Below, piece by piece: positions 1 through 5,379 of a stretch of 5,379 nt of DNA (position 1 is its first letter; every line of letters starts with the position of its first letter). The notes beneath the pieces were generated by a model. The model did not search any database and was not told the origin of the DNA. It was given only the letters and a program-made list of their open reading frames with translations. Both the position numbers and the translations under genes were made by a program. Source of the stretch: Pseudarthrobacter sp. (GTDB lineage Bacteria > Actinomycetota > Actinomycetes > Actinomycetales > Micrococcaceae); NCBI GenBank assembly GCA_013362385.1, contig JABFWC010000228.1, positions 1 to 5,379 of the forward strand, given 5' to 3'.

Positions 1-1229
1 GTGCGCAGGGGTTCGCGGGTGGCCCGCCAGCCGGCAGCAGCGACCAGCATGACGCCGCCGGTCACACCGAACGCCCAGCCAAATCCCAGCCTGTCGGCGA
101 GCAGCCCGGCCGCCACGGGCCCTACGATGGCCCCGACGTCGGACGTCATCTGGTAGACGGCCAGCACCTTTCCCCCGGACCGGTCGCTGCCGATGACGTC
201 CGCCACGGCAGCCTGCTGGGCGGGGCCGAACAGGCCCGAGCCGACGCCCGCCAGCGTCGACGCCGCCAGGAACCAGGGCAGGTCGTGGGTGGTGCCGATG
301 GCTGCCGTGGACAGGGCAGCCACCAGCAGCCCGGACACCATCATGGGTTTGCGGCCCAGCGAATCCGCCAGCCGGCCGGAGAAGCTGAGCGCGGCTGCGT
401 TCCCGGCGGCGAAGACCGCCAGCGCAAGGCCCGCTGCCTGCGGCCCCGCACCGAACGCGGCGGCCGCGAACAGCGGCACCGTCGCCATCCTGACCCCGAA
501 CGTGGCCCAGCCGTTGGCGAAGCTGGACAGGAGCGCCGACCGGTAGGCCCCGGCCGCCAGGGCTTCGCCAAACCCCACCGCCGGCGCCCGCTTTGGCGCT
601 CCGTCGGCGCCGCGGCGCTGGTGGCTGAGCTGGGTCTGCACCACGAGCGCGGCCACGACCAGGGCGGCGGCATAGGCCAGGAACGGGACCCGAAGGCCCA
701 GTCCGGCCAGCAGCCCGCCCACGATCGGCCCGCACACGTTACCGATGAGGAACGCTGACGCGTAGGCGCCCGAAACCCGGCCCCTGCTCCTAGGCGGCGC
801 GAGGCGGACCACCAGCGCCATCGACGCCACGGTGAACATCACTGAACCGGCACCGCCGAGTCCGCGGAACAGCAGCAACTGCCAGTAGTCCTGGGCAAAC
901 GCACATGCCGCCGTTGACGCCGCCACCACCAGCAGTCCCGCCACGTAGACGGGCCGCTCGCCGAGCCGGCCGATCAGGGCGCCCCCGGCGGGTGCGAAAG
1001 CCAGGCGCATGAAGGCGAAGATCGCCACGATCACCGCCGCTTCGGTGTTCCCGACGCCGAAGGTTGTGGCGAATTGCGGTAATACGGGGGCAACAAGCCC
1101 GAATCCAAGCGCGATCAGGAACGCTGCGGCCAGCATCACCATGATGTCGCGGGGAAGCTTCTCCCGCTGCGGCCGGAGGCGGGCCAGGATCCTTGAAGTG
1201 GCGCCGCTTACGCGGGGTGATGCCGTCAT
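1..1229 (-). CDS. MFS transporter, DHA1 drug:H+ antiporter type (3' end cut)
   Basis: This is an inner-membrane secondary transporter of the major facilitator superfamily. The frame stays open from an ATG at 1229 to the left edge, giving 409 residues, so only a few residues should be missing from a family of about 400-420. A basic cytoplasmic N-terminus (about 1-28) leads into TM1 (about 29-51, with GFGLVAPVLPQF). The loop 2/3 motif A is partly degenerate: G83-ALI-G87-R88-L-G90, with Gly where Asp is usual. The repeat of this motif in the second half is intact (G285-RLA-D289-SLG-RK). TM5 matches antiporter motif C exactly: G154-x8-G163-x3-G167-P168-x2-G171-G172. That motif marks drug/H+ antiporters, so export of a small toxic compound is likely; the substrate cannot be read. 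An AAGGA Shine-Dalgarno lies 10 nt before the ATG. The gene is divergent from amtB and shares its 226-bp upstream region, so coregulation is possible but unproven. Confidence 0.88.
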   Translation of the reverse strand, partial: MTASPRVSGATSRILARLRPQREKLPRDIMVMLAAAFLIALGFGLVAPVLPQFATTFGVGNTEAAVIVAIFAFMRLAFAPAGGALIGRLGERPVYVAGLLVVAASTAACAFAQDYWQLLLFRGLGGAGSVMFTVASMALVVRLAPPRSRGRVSGAYASAFLIGNVCGPIVGGLLAGLGLRVPFLAYAAALVVAALVVQTQLSHQRRGADGAPKRAPAVGFGEALAAGAYRSALLSSFANGWATFGVRMATVPLFAAAAFGAGPQAAGLALAVFAAGNAAALSFSGRLADSLGRKPMMVSGLLVAALSTAAIGTTHDLPWFLAASTLAGVGSGLFGPAQQAAVADVIGSDRSGGKVLAVYQMTSDVGAIVGPVAAGLLADRLGFGWAFGVTGGVMLVAAAGWRATREPLR

Positions 1230-1239
1230 GGGGCGAAAG

Positions 1240-1244
1240 TCCTT
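1240..1244 (-). promoter_or_regulatory. Ribosome binding site of the MFS gene
   Basis: AAGGA on the minus strand lies 10 nt upstream of the ATG at 1229. It supports that start. The next few upstream codons in this frame offer no ATG or GTG with a better site. Confidence 0.55.
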
Positions 1245-1278
1245 GCTGAACAGGAAGCGGGGTGGCTGCGCGAATGCG

Positions 1279-1316
1279 GAAACATAACCGTAACAAAGCG
1301 GATATGCACCATTTAC
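1279..1316. promoter_or_regulatory. Candidate GlnR-like operator, MFS-proximal
   Basis: GAAAC (1279-1283) and GTAAC (1290-1294) are exact pentamers with starts 11 bp apart. GATAT (1301-1305) and TTTAC (1312-1316) follow at the same step as weaker matches. GlnR, the OmpR-type nitrogen regulator of many actinobacteria, binds alternating GTnAC and GAAAC pentamers separated by 6 bp. The exact pair here is in b-a order, and the first element of a canonical four-part box is missing. The match is by eye only, and no glnR gene is visible in the window. It could control either divergent gene. Confidence 0.3.
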
Positions 1317-1331
1317 TTCCTAGAGGTTGTT

Positions 1332-1369
1332 GTAACAGACCGGCAATCTAAATCCTCCGCGGGCGAAAC
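1332..1369. promoter_or_regulatory. Candidate GlnR-like operator, amtB-proximal
   Basis: GTAAC (1332-1336) and GAAAC (1365-1369) are exact half-elements 33 bp apart, which is three 11-bp steps. This is the spacing of the first and last elements in a canonical a-b-a-b GlnR box. GCAAT (1343-1347) falls in register as a partial b element, while 1354-1358 is a poor a element. The box would sit about 90-125 bp upstream of the amtB start, a sensible place for activation under nitrogen limitation. amtB-glnK is a known GlnR target in streptomycetes and mycobacteria. Here the assignment is inferred from sequence pattern only. Confidence 0.35.
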
Positions 1370-1371
1370 AC

Positions 1372-1412
1372 GCCAACGACACACTCTTTACAGGACGCAA
1401 AAAGGCGTTGGC
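1372..1412 (+). other. Inverted repeat in the amtB leader
   Basis: GCCAACG (1372-1378) is exactly complementary to CGTTGGC (1406-1412), giving a 7-bp stem around a 27-nt loop. If transcription starts upstream of it, the mRNA leader could fold here. If it starts inside, the repeat could be a protein site instead. No T-tract follows, so it is not an obvious terminator. A 7-bp pair can arise by chance in GC-rich DNA. Confidence 0.25.
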
Positions 1413-1414
1413 AG

Positions 1415-1428
1415 GCGGAGCAATCCGC
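1415..1428 (+). other. Small GNRA-capped hairpin before the amtB ribosome site
   Basis: GCGGA (1415-1419) pairs with TCCGC (1424-1428) across a GCAA loop, which is a GNRA tetraloop. The hairpin ends 13 nt before the Shine-Dalgarno of amtB. It is short, and a role is only a suggestion. Confidence 0.25.
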
Positions 1429-1441
1429 AAGATTCGATGAG

Positions 1442-1447
1442 AGAGGA
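1442..1447 (+). promoter_or_regulatory. Ribosome binding site of amtB
   Basis: AGAGGA lies 8 nt before the ATG at 1456. This is optimal spacing and fixes the amtB start. No convincing -10/-35 pair was found upstream; TTTACA at 1387-1392 resembles a -35 but lacks a partner. Confidence 0.7.
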
Positions 1448-1455
1448 CGTGCACC

Positions 1456-2805
1456 ATGGAACTTACCGCAGGTCACGTTTGGGTCATGGTGGCGGCAGCG
1501 CTCGTGCTGTTCATGACACCCGGTCTGGCATTTTTCTACGGCGGGATGACCCGCGCCAAGGCAGCGCTGAACATGATGATGATGAGCTTCATCTCCATCG
1601 GCATGGTCGGCGTTGTGTGGGTCCTGTGGGGAGCCTCCATGAGCTCCGGTGAAGGATTCCTGGAAATCGTGGGCAACCCGTTCGCCACGTTCGGCCTTGA
1701 AGGGATCACCACGCCCGACGGGCTCATCAAGGTCGGCTACGCGGCCACCTTCGCCATCATCACTGTGGCCCTGATCAGCGGTGCCATCGCCGACCGTGCC
1801 AAGTTCGGTGCCTGGTCCGTGTTCGTCCCCATCTGGGTGACCCTGGTGTACTGCCCGCTGGCCTACATGGTCTGGGGCGGCGGGCTGTTCGGTCCCGAAG
1901 GGGCCATCGGCAAGGCGCTGGGACCCGCGATCGACTTCGCCGGCGGCACCGTTGTCCATATCAACGCCGGTGTAGCCGCGCTGATCCTCGTCCTCATCAT
2001 CGGCAACCGCAAGGGCTTCGGCAAGGACCCCAACCACCGCCCGCACAACATCCCGTTCGTCATGCTCGGCGCCGCCATTCTGTGGTTCGGCTGGTTCGGC
2101 TTCAACGGCGGCGCAGCCACCACTGCCGAGCAGGGCGGCCTGATCTGGGTCAACACCCTCGCGGCGCCGGCCGCTGCCATGCTCGGCTGGCTTGTCACCG
2201 AGCGCATCCGCGACGGCCACCCCACCTCCCTCGGTGCGGCTTCCGGCGTCGTCGCCGGCCTCGTGGCCATCACCCCGGCCTGTGCCAACGTCAGCCCTGT
2301 CGGCGCCCTCGGCCTTGGCGTCGTCGCCGGTGTTGCGTCCGCACTCGCCGTCGGCCTGAAGTTCCGCTGGGGCTTCGACGACTCCCTCGACGTCGTCGGC
2401 GTCCACCTGGTCTCCGGCATCATCGGCACCGTGTCCCTGGGCTTCATCGCCCTGCCCGCCGACGGTGTGGGCGGCGGCCTCTTCTACGGCGGCGGCCTGG
2501 CACAGCTGTGGGCCCAGCTGGCAGCAGCCGGCATCTCCATCGCTTACTCCGCAGTCCTGACGGCCATCATCGCGCTGGCCATCCACAAGACCATGGGCTT
2601 CCGGGTCTCCCAGGAACAGGAAACGGTGGGTGTGGACCTCAGCCTGCACGCAGAGACCGCCTACGAATTCGGCCTCAGCGGCCACGGCGGAAGCTTCCAG
2701 CCGCTCCACGACATGATTACCGGCAAGACCCAGGCGGACGTTGCCCAGGCAGCCGGTGCCCAGAAGACACAGTCAGCAACAGGTAAGGAAAGCGTGGGGG
2801 CATGA
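1456..2805 (+). CDS. amtB: Ammonium transporter (Amt/MEP/Rh family)
   Basis: This 449-residue ammonium channel of the cytoplasmic membrane is expected to be a trimer with 11 TM helices per subunit. The N-terminus enters TM1 directly (residues 8-29), with no separate signal peptide. Family hallmarks are the TM1/2 block MTPGLAFFYGG-MTRAKAALN (20-39) and the signature DFAGGTVVHINAG (160-172). D160 matches the E. coli site that organises substrate binding. H168 and H317 are the pore twin histidines, and F99 and F216 match the E. coli gate F107/F215. The cytoplasmic tail (about 377-449) keeps the conserved GFRVSQEQE-GVDLSLHAETAYE segment that docks PII; the last 30 residues are variable. The stop overlaps the glnK start (ATGA), so translation is probably coupled. 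Expression is probably induced by nitrogen shortage, given the candidate operators upstream. Length and residues are normal, with no sign of damage. Confidence 0.97.
   Translation: MELTAGHVWVMVAAALVLFMTPGLAFFYGGMTRAKAALNMMMMSFISIGMVGVVWVLWGASMSSGEGFLEIVGNPFATFGLEGITTPDGLIKVGYAATFAIITVALISGAIADRAKFGAWSVFVPIWVTLVYCPLAYMVWGGGLFGPEGAIGKALGPAIDFAGGTVVHINAGVAALILVLIIGNRKGFGKDPNHRPHNIPFVMLGAAILWFGWFGFNGGAATTAEQGGLIWVNTLAAPAAAMLGWLVTERIRDGHPTSLGAASGVVAGLVAITPACANVSPVGALGLGVVAGVASALAVGLKFRWGFDDSLDVVGVHLVSGIIGTVSLGFIALPADGVGGGLFYGGGLAQLWAQLAAAGISIAYSAVLTAIIALAIHKTMGFRVSQEQETVGVDLSLHAETAYEFGLSGHGGSFQPLHDMITGKTQADVAQAAGAQKTQSATGKESVGA
2785..2790 (+). promoter_or_regulatory. Ribosome binding site of glnK inside amtB
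   Basis: AAGGAA lies 11 nt before the glnK ATG, inside the last codons of amtB. The start itself is fixed by the ATGA overlap and by the conserved PII N-terminus MKLITAIVRP. Confidence 0.5.
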
Positions 2806-3140
2806 AACTGATCACCGCAATCGTCAGGCCGGAAAAGCTCGAATCCATCCGGGAAGGGCTGGAAGCCTACGGCGTGCAGGGCCTGACGGTCAGCGCAGCC
2901 AGCGGCTACGGACGGCAGCGAGGCTACACCGAGGTCTACCGCGGAGCGGAGTACAACGTGGACCTGCTGCCGAAGATCCGGGTGGAAGTCCTGGCCACCG
3001 ACGAACAGGCGGATGACATCCTGGACGTCATCATTGCCAGCTCCAACACCGGCCGGGCCGGAGATGGAAAGGTCTGGACCATCGACGTCCACGAGGCAGT
3101 GCGGGTCCGCACCGGCGAACGCGGAGTGGCCGCGATCTAG
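2802..3140 (+). CDS. glnK: Nitrogen regulatory protein PII
   Basis: This 112-residue PII signal protein is the usual family length. It is expected to be a cytosolic trimer that binds ATP/ADP and 2-oxoglutarate and plugs the AmtB pores when nitrogen is in excess. The N-terminus MKLITAIVRPEKL is the typical first strand. The T-loop spans about 37-55 and contains YRGAEY (46-51), the PII signature with Y51, the residue modified by GlnD (adenylylated in corynebacteria and streptomycetes, uridylylated in enterobacteria). The B-loop TGRAGDGK (83-90) and the C-loop basic residues R101 and R103 contact ATP phosphates. The 4-nt overlap with amtB makes this the standard amtB-glnK pair, hence glnK rather than glnB, though actinobacterial annotation often uses glnB. 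No glnD follows. A strong hairpin downstream ends the operon. Confidence 0.97.
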   Translation: MKLITAIVRPEKLESIREGLEAYGVQGLTVSAASGYGRQRGYTEVYRGAEYNVDLLPKIRVEVLATDEQADDILDVIIASSNTGRAGDGKVWTIDVHEAVRVRTGERGVAAI

Positions 3141-3160
3141 GCGGAAGCGCCAGCCAGCCA

Positions 3161-3224
3161 GGGCATGTCCAGGAAGGGCACCTTCCAGCAAGGGCACCCG
3201 TCCAGCAGGGGCACTGTCCAGCTG
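3161..3224. repeat. Four imperfect 16-bp tandem repeats after glnK
   Basis: Four units begin with GGGCAC or GGGCAT and contain CCAG: 3161-3175, 3176-3191, 3192-3208 and 3209-3224 (15, 16, 17 and 16 bp). The core is GGGCAC-n2-4-CCAGCA/T. They fill most of the gap between the glnK stop and the terminator. Differing unit lengths argue against a coding repeat; slippage or a decayed minisatellite is likely. Confidence 0.7.
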
Positions 3225-3232
3225 GCGAAAGG

Positions 3233-3272
3233 ACAGGACGGGCGGGAACCGAAAGGTTCCCGCCCGTCCTGT
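3233..3272. terminator. Terminator hairpin between convergent glnK and zwf
   Basis: An uninterrupted 18-bp stem (3233-3250 with 3255-3272) is closed by a GAAA tetraloop (3251-3254). It lies between two converging genes, so it probably ends both transcripts. The T-runs on either side are only three bases long (3275-3277 on the plus strand; the AAA at 3228-3230 on the other), so it is not a textbook intrinsic terminator. The very stable GC-rich stem is common in actinobacteria. Confidence 0.8.
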
Positions 3273-3324
3273 GCTTTAACGGTGCCGGCCGCTTTAACGG
3301 TGCCGGCGCTTTAACGGTGCCGGC
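3273..3324. repeat. Three copies of a 17-bp direct repeat over the zwf stop codon
   Basis: The unit GCTTTAACGGTGCCGGC occurs identically at 3273-3289, 3291-3307 and 3308-3324, with one extra C between the first two. The third copy contains the zwf stop codon (TAA on the minus strand, 3311-3313) and its last codons. The other two copies therefore look like duplications of the gene end into the space beside the terminator. Perfect identity suggests recent origin or active slippage. Confidence 0.9.
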
Positions 3325-4765
3325 CCTCCGCGGCCGCGGACTGCCCCGCCTCAGCACGGTTGGTGGGCCAGGAGGCAGGCCCGGCCGAGCCGGCGTCGTA
3401 CTCTTCCAGCGGGACCTTTCCCTGCTCCCAGGCCTTCAGCACCGGCTCCACGATCCGCCAGCAGTCCTCGGCAGTGTCGCTTCGGACGGACAGGAGCGGG
3501 TCGCCGGTCAGGACGCCCTCGAGCACTTCGCCGTAGGGGAGGAGGTCGGAGGCGCTCAGTTCGGCCTCGAGGGTGACCCGGCCGAGGCTGAAGATGTTTC
3601 CGGGACCGTTGACGTCGACGTCGAACTCCAGGGTGTCCGGGCCGAAACCGATCCGCAGCTGGTTGGGGGAGTCCACGCCCGTGAAGCCCTTGGGCAGATG
3701 CGGGACGGGCAGGAAGGTCACGACGGCTTCCTTGCGCCGGTCACCGAGTGCTTTGCCGGAGCGCAGGATGAACGGCACGCCTTTCCAGCGCCAGTTGTCG
3801 ATGCCCACCTGGATCTCGGCCAGGGTCTCGGTTTCGCGGGCGGCATCCACGCCCTCCTCCCTGGCGTAGTCCGGCACGTCCTTCCCTGCGACGGATCCTG
3901 CCGTGTAGCGCGCGCGGCGGGTGGTCCGGGTGAAGGGTGCGCCCACGCTGCTGGCGCGCAGGACCGCGGAGACCGCATCGCGAAGGTCCCGCTCGCCGAT
4001 CGTGGCCGGCGGCTCGATGGCCATGAGGGCCATGACCTGCAGGAGGTGGCTTTGGATCATGTCGCGCAGGGCACCGGCGCCGTCGTAGTAGCGGGCCCGG
4101 CCTTCCAGTGCCAGGTCCTCGTCGAAGAAGATCTCCACCTTCTGCACATGCTGCCGGTTCCACACCGGCTCGAGGAAGTTGTTGGCGAACCGCAGTCCGA
4201 GGATGTTCAGGACCGTGGCCTTGCCCAGGAAATGGTCCACCCGGTGGATGTGCTCCTCCGGGACCAGGCGCGACAGGGTCCGGTTTAGGGAGCGGGCCGA
4301 GTCCTCGCTTGATCCGAACGGTTTTTCCATCACCAGGCGGGTGCCCTCCGGGACGTCCTCGGGACGGAGCACCTCGCACGCGGTCTGGCTGATCCGCGGC
4401 GGAAGCGCGAAGTAGACCGCCACCGGTCCCGGCGCGTCCTTGAGCAGCCGTGCCAGGGCTCCCGGGGCCGTCACGTCCAGCTGGTGGTAGACCGTGTCCT
4501 TCTGCAGCGCCTCGAGGGCCTCCTTCCCGCTGGCATCGGCAGCGCCGGCGGCAGCGCCGAAGGAGGCCTGCACCCGCTCCCGCCACTGCCCGGGTGTCCA
4601 GGGATCGGACCCGGCGCCCACCAGCCGCAGCCCCTTCGTGCGGCCGGCCGCGACCAGGCGGGCCAGCCCGGGCAGCAGCAGCCGCCCGGTGAGGTCGCCG
4701 GATGCACCAAGGATGAGCAGGGTCTTCACTGTTGGCTCGGTCTTCTCTGTTGTCTGGCTCGTCAT
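3311..4765 (-). CDS. zwf: Glucose-6-phosphate dehydrogenase family protein, divergent
   Basis: A 484-residue member of the G6PD family, which oxidises glucose 6-phosphate to 6-phosphogluconolactone as the first step of the oxidative pentose phosphate pathway in the cytosol. The Rossmann motif GASGDLTGRLLLPGL is at 20-34, MEKPFG at 146-151 (K148), and the active-site block HRVDHFLGKATVLNILGLRFAN at 174-195. D177, H178 and K182, and the catalytic H240 in MIQSHLLQ, fall at the same numbers as in the Leuconostoc enzyme; RSGKAL is at 336-341. Departures: the signature DHYLGKE reads DHFLGKA, and the Arg that binds the NADP 2'-phosphate after the second strand appears replaced by Ser (about S53). 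The gene stands alone, without tkt, tal, opcA or pgl, so it is probably a second zwf copy. The ATG at 4765 has an AGGTGG site (4778-4783) 12 nt upstream, so a slightly different start is possible. The C-terminal 25 residues are low-complexity. Confidence 0.85.
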   Translation of the reverse strand: MTSQTTEKTEPTVKTLLILGASGDLTGRLLLPGLARLVAAGRTKGLRLVGAGSDPWTPGQWRERVQASFGAAAGAADASGKEALEALQKDTVYHQLDVTAPGALARLLKDAPGPVAVYFALPPRISQTACEVLRPEDVPEGTRLVMEKPFGSSEDSARSLNRTLSRLVPEEHIHRVDHFLGKATVLNILGLRFANNFLEPVWNRQHVQKVEIFFDEDLALEGRARYYDGAGALRDMIQSHLLQVMALMAIEPPATIGERDLRDAVSAVLRASSVGAPFTRTTRRARYTAGSVAGKDVPDYAREEGVDAARETETLAEIQVGIDNWRWKGVPFILRSGKALGDRRKEAVVTFLPVPHLPKGFTGVDSPNQLRIGFGPDTLEFDVDVNGPGNIFSLGRVTLEAELSASDLLPYGEVLEGVLTGDPLLSVRSDTAEDCWRIVEPVLKAWEQGKVPLEEYDAGSAGPASWPTNRAEAGQSAAAEGRHR

Positions 4766-4849
4766 TTGGCCAGCATGCCACCTACCGGGCCCGACTTGGT
4801 ACCCTAGATAGTCGAGTCCCGATCATCTCCTGAAAGAAGTTCACGGCGC
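4766..4849. promoter_or_regulatory. Divergent promoter region of zwf and ffh
   Basis: These 84 bp must hold the promoters of both genes unless the zwf promoter lies inside ffh or the reverse. A -10-like TAGATA/GATAGT lies at 4805-4812 facing ffh, with no good -35. CGACT (4792-4796) and AGTCG (4810-4814) form a 5-bp inverted repeat around it, which could be an operator but is short enough to be chance. Confidence 0.3.
4834..4839 (+). promoter_or_regulatory. Ribosome binding site of ffh
   Basis: AAGAAG, within GAAAGAAG, lies 10 nt before the GTG at 4850. It is a modest Shine-Dalgarno but supports the GTG start, which also gives the conserved Ffh N-terminus. Confidence 0.5.
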
Positions 4850-5379
4850 GTGTTCAATTCACTCTCTGACCGGTTGACAGCAACCTTCAAGAATCTCCGC
4901 GGCAAGGGCCGCCTCACGGAGGCCGACGTCGATGCCACCGTCAGGGAGATTCGCCGTGCCCTGCTGGATGCGGACGTCGCCGTTCCCGTCGTGCGCGAAT
5001 TCACCGGCCGGGTACGCGAACGCGCACTCGGTGCCGAGGTCTCGGCAGCGCTGAACCCCAGCCAGCAGATCGTCAAGATCGTCAACGACGAACTCGTGGA
5101 GATCCTCGGCGGCGAAACCCGCCGGATCCGGCTGGCCAAGAACGGCCCCACCATCATCATGCTCGCAGGCCTCCAGGGTGCCGGTAAGACCACCCTCGCC
5201 GGCAAGCTGTCGAAGTGGCTGAAGTCGCAGGGCCACAGCCCCCTGCTCGTGGCCTGCGACCTGCAGCGCCCCAACGCCGTCACCCAGCTCCAGGTGGTCG
5301 GCCAGCGCGCCAGCGTGCCGGTCTTCGCCCCGCACCCCGGAGCCACCTCGCAGGAACTGGACCACCCCGCCGGCGACCC
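4850..5379 (+). CDS. ffh: Signal recognition particle GTPase Ffh (N-terminal part, cut by window)
   Basis: Ffh binds 4.5S RNA and hydrophobic signal sequences on ribosomes, then docks with FtsY at the membrane by a mutual GTPase reaction. The window holds 176 residues; the full protein is usually about 450-530, so the rest of the G domain and the methionine-rich M domain lie outside. The GTG start gives (f)M-FNSLSDRLTATFKNLRGKG, the standard N-domain opening, with helices including ALLDADVAVPVVREF (38-51). The G1 loop GLQGAGKTT is at 107-115, followed by CDLQRPNAVTQL (136-147), the SRP-GTPase form of the DTxRPAAxxQL motif, and HPGATSQELDHPAGD at the edge. Nothing looks damaged. It is divergent from zwf. 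In mycobacteria ffh lies just beyond the amt-glnB-glnD cluster, so this neighbourhood is partly conserved. Confidence 0.96.
   Translation, partial: MFNSLSDRLTATFKNLRGKGRLTEADVDATVREIRRALLDADVAVPVVREFTGRVRERALGAEVSAALNPSQQIVKIVNDELVEILGGETRRIRLAKNGPTIIMLAGLQGAGKTTLAGKLSKWLKSQGHSPLLVACDLQRPNAVTQLQVVGQRASVPVFAPHPGATSQELDHPAGD

Noticed and set aside
285..758. Plus-strand frames across the MFS gene
   Set aside because: Arg/Gly/Pro-rich translations are typical of wrong frames; the minus-strand frame encodes hydrophobic helices and exact MFS motifs.
1332..1369. An AmtR operator, as used for amtB in Corynebacterium
   Set aside because: No match to the CTATAG-type AmtR box was found anywhere in the amtB upstream region; the GTAAC/GAAAC pattern fits GlnR better.
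1348..2709. A 453-codon open frame on the minus strand, antisense to amtB
   Set aside because: Its product is a compositionally odd Asp/Gly/His-rich sequence with no recognisable fold. It mirrors the strong GC codon bias of amtB, whose family motifs are unmistakable.
2661..3197. A minus-strand frame across glnK and the first repeats
   Set aside because: It is antisense to a full-length PII protein with intact signatures and runs into the tandem repeats; no support as a gene.
3161..3324. A CRISPR array
   Set aside because: The units are 15-18 bp with no unique spacers between them, there are two different unit types, and no cas genes are present.
3317..4288. A 323-codon open frame on the plus strand, antisense to zwf
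   Set aside because: It has no family motifs or good ribosome site and lies entirely over the convincing G6PD-family frame. Long antisense frames are expected in GC-rich DNA.
4859..5365. Open frames on the minus strand across the start of ffh
   Set aside because: They overlap conserved Ffh N and G domain sequence and show no protein family features of their own.

Overview
The window is high-GC DNA (roughly two thirds G+C by eye). GC-rich third codon positions, a GTG start for ffh and protein sequences typical of the Arthrobacter/Pseudarthrobacter group suggest an actinobacterium, most likely a member of the Micrococcaceae. The genus is inferred from sequence recognition, not from a search.

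Layout. (1) 1-1229, minus strand: an MFS transporter cut by the left window edge, lacking only its last few residues. It carries the antiporter motif of proton-coupled drug exporters. (2) 1230-1455: a divergent intergenic region with GTAAC/GAAAC pentamers spaced at 11-bp steps, resembling GlnR operators, plus two small inverted repeats in the amtB leader. (3) 1456-3140, plus strand: amtB and glnK, an ammonium channel and its PII regulator, overlapping by ATGA. (4) 3141-3310: a convergent intergenic region with four imperfect 16-bp repeats, an 18-bp terminator hairpin and three copies of a 17-bp unit, the last of which contains the stop codon of the next gene. (5) 3311-4765, minus strand: a divergent glucose-6-phosphate dehydrogenase (zwf-type) standing alone. 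(6) 4850-5379, plus strand: the start of ffh, the SRP GTPase, cut by the right edge.

How it works together. AmtB and GlnK form the usual nitrogen-scavenging module: GlnK plugs AmtB when ammonium is plentiful and releases it when nitrogen is short. In mycobacteria the order is amt-glnB-glnD-(one gene)-ffh. Here a zwf-type gene in opposite orientation occupies the place between glnK and ffh where glnD would be expected, although the modifiable tyrosine Y51 of GlnK is kept. The zwf-type protein has an altered active-site signature and lacks the usual NADP-phosphate-binding arginine, so its cofactor or substrate may differ from classical G6PD.

I see no clear previously undescribed system. The points most worth checking are the candidate nitrogen-control operators, the glnD-slot replacement, the atypical G6PD and the repeat-filled convergent intergenic region.
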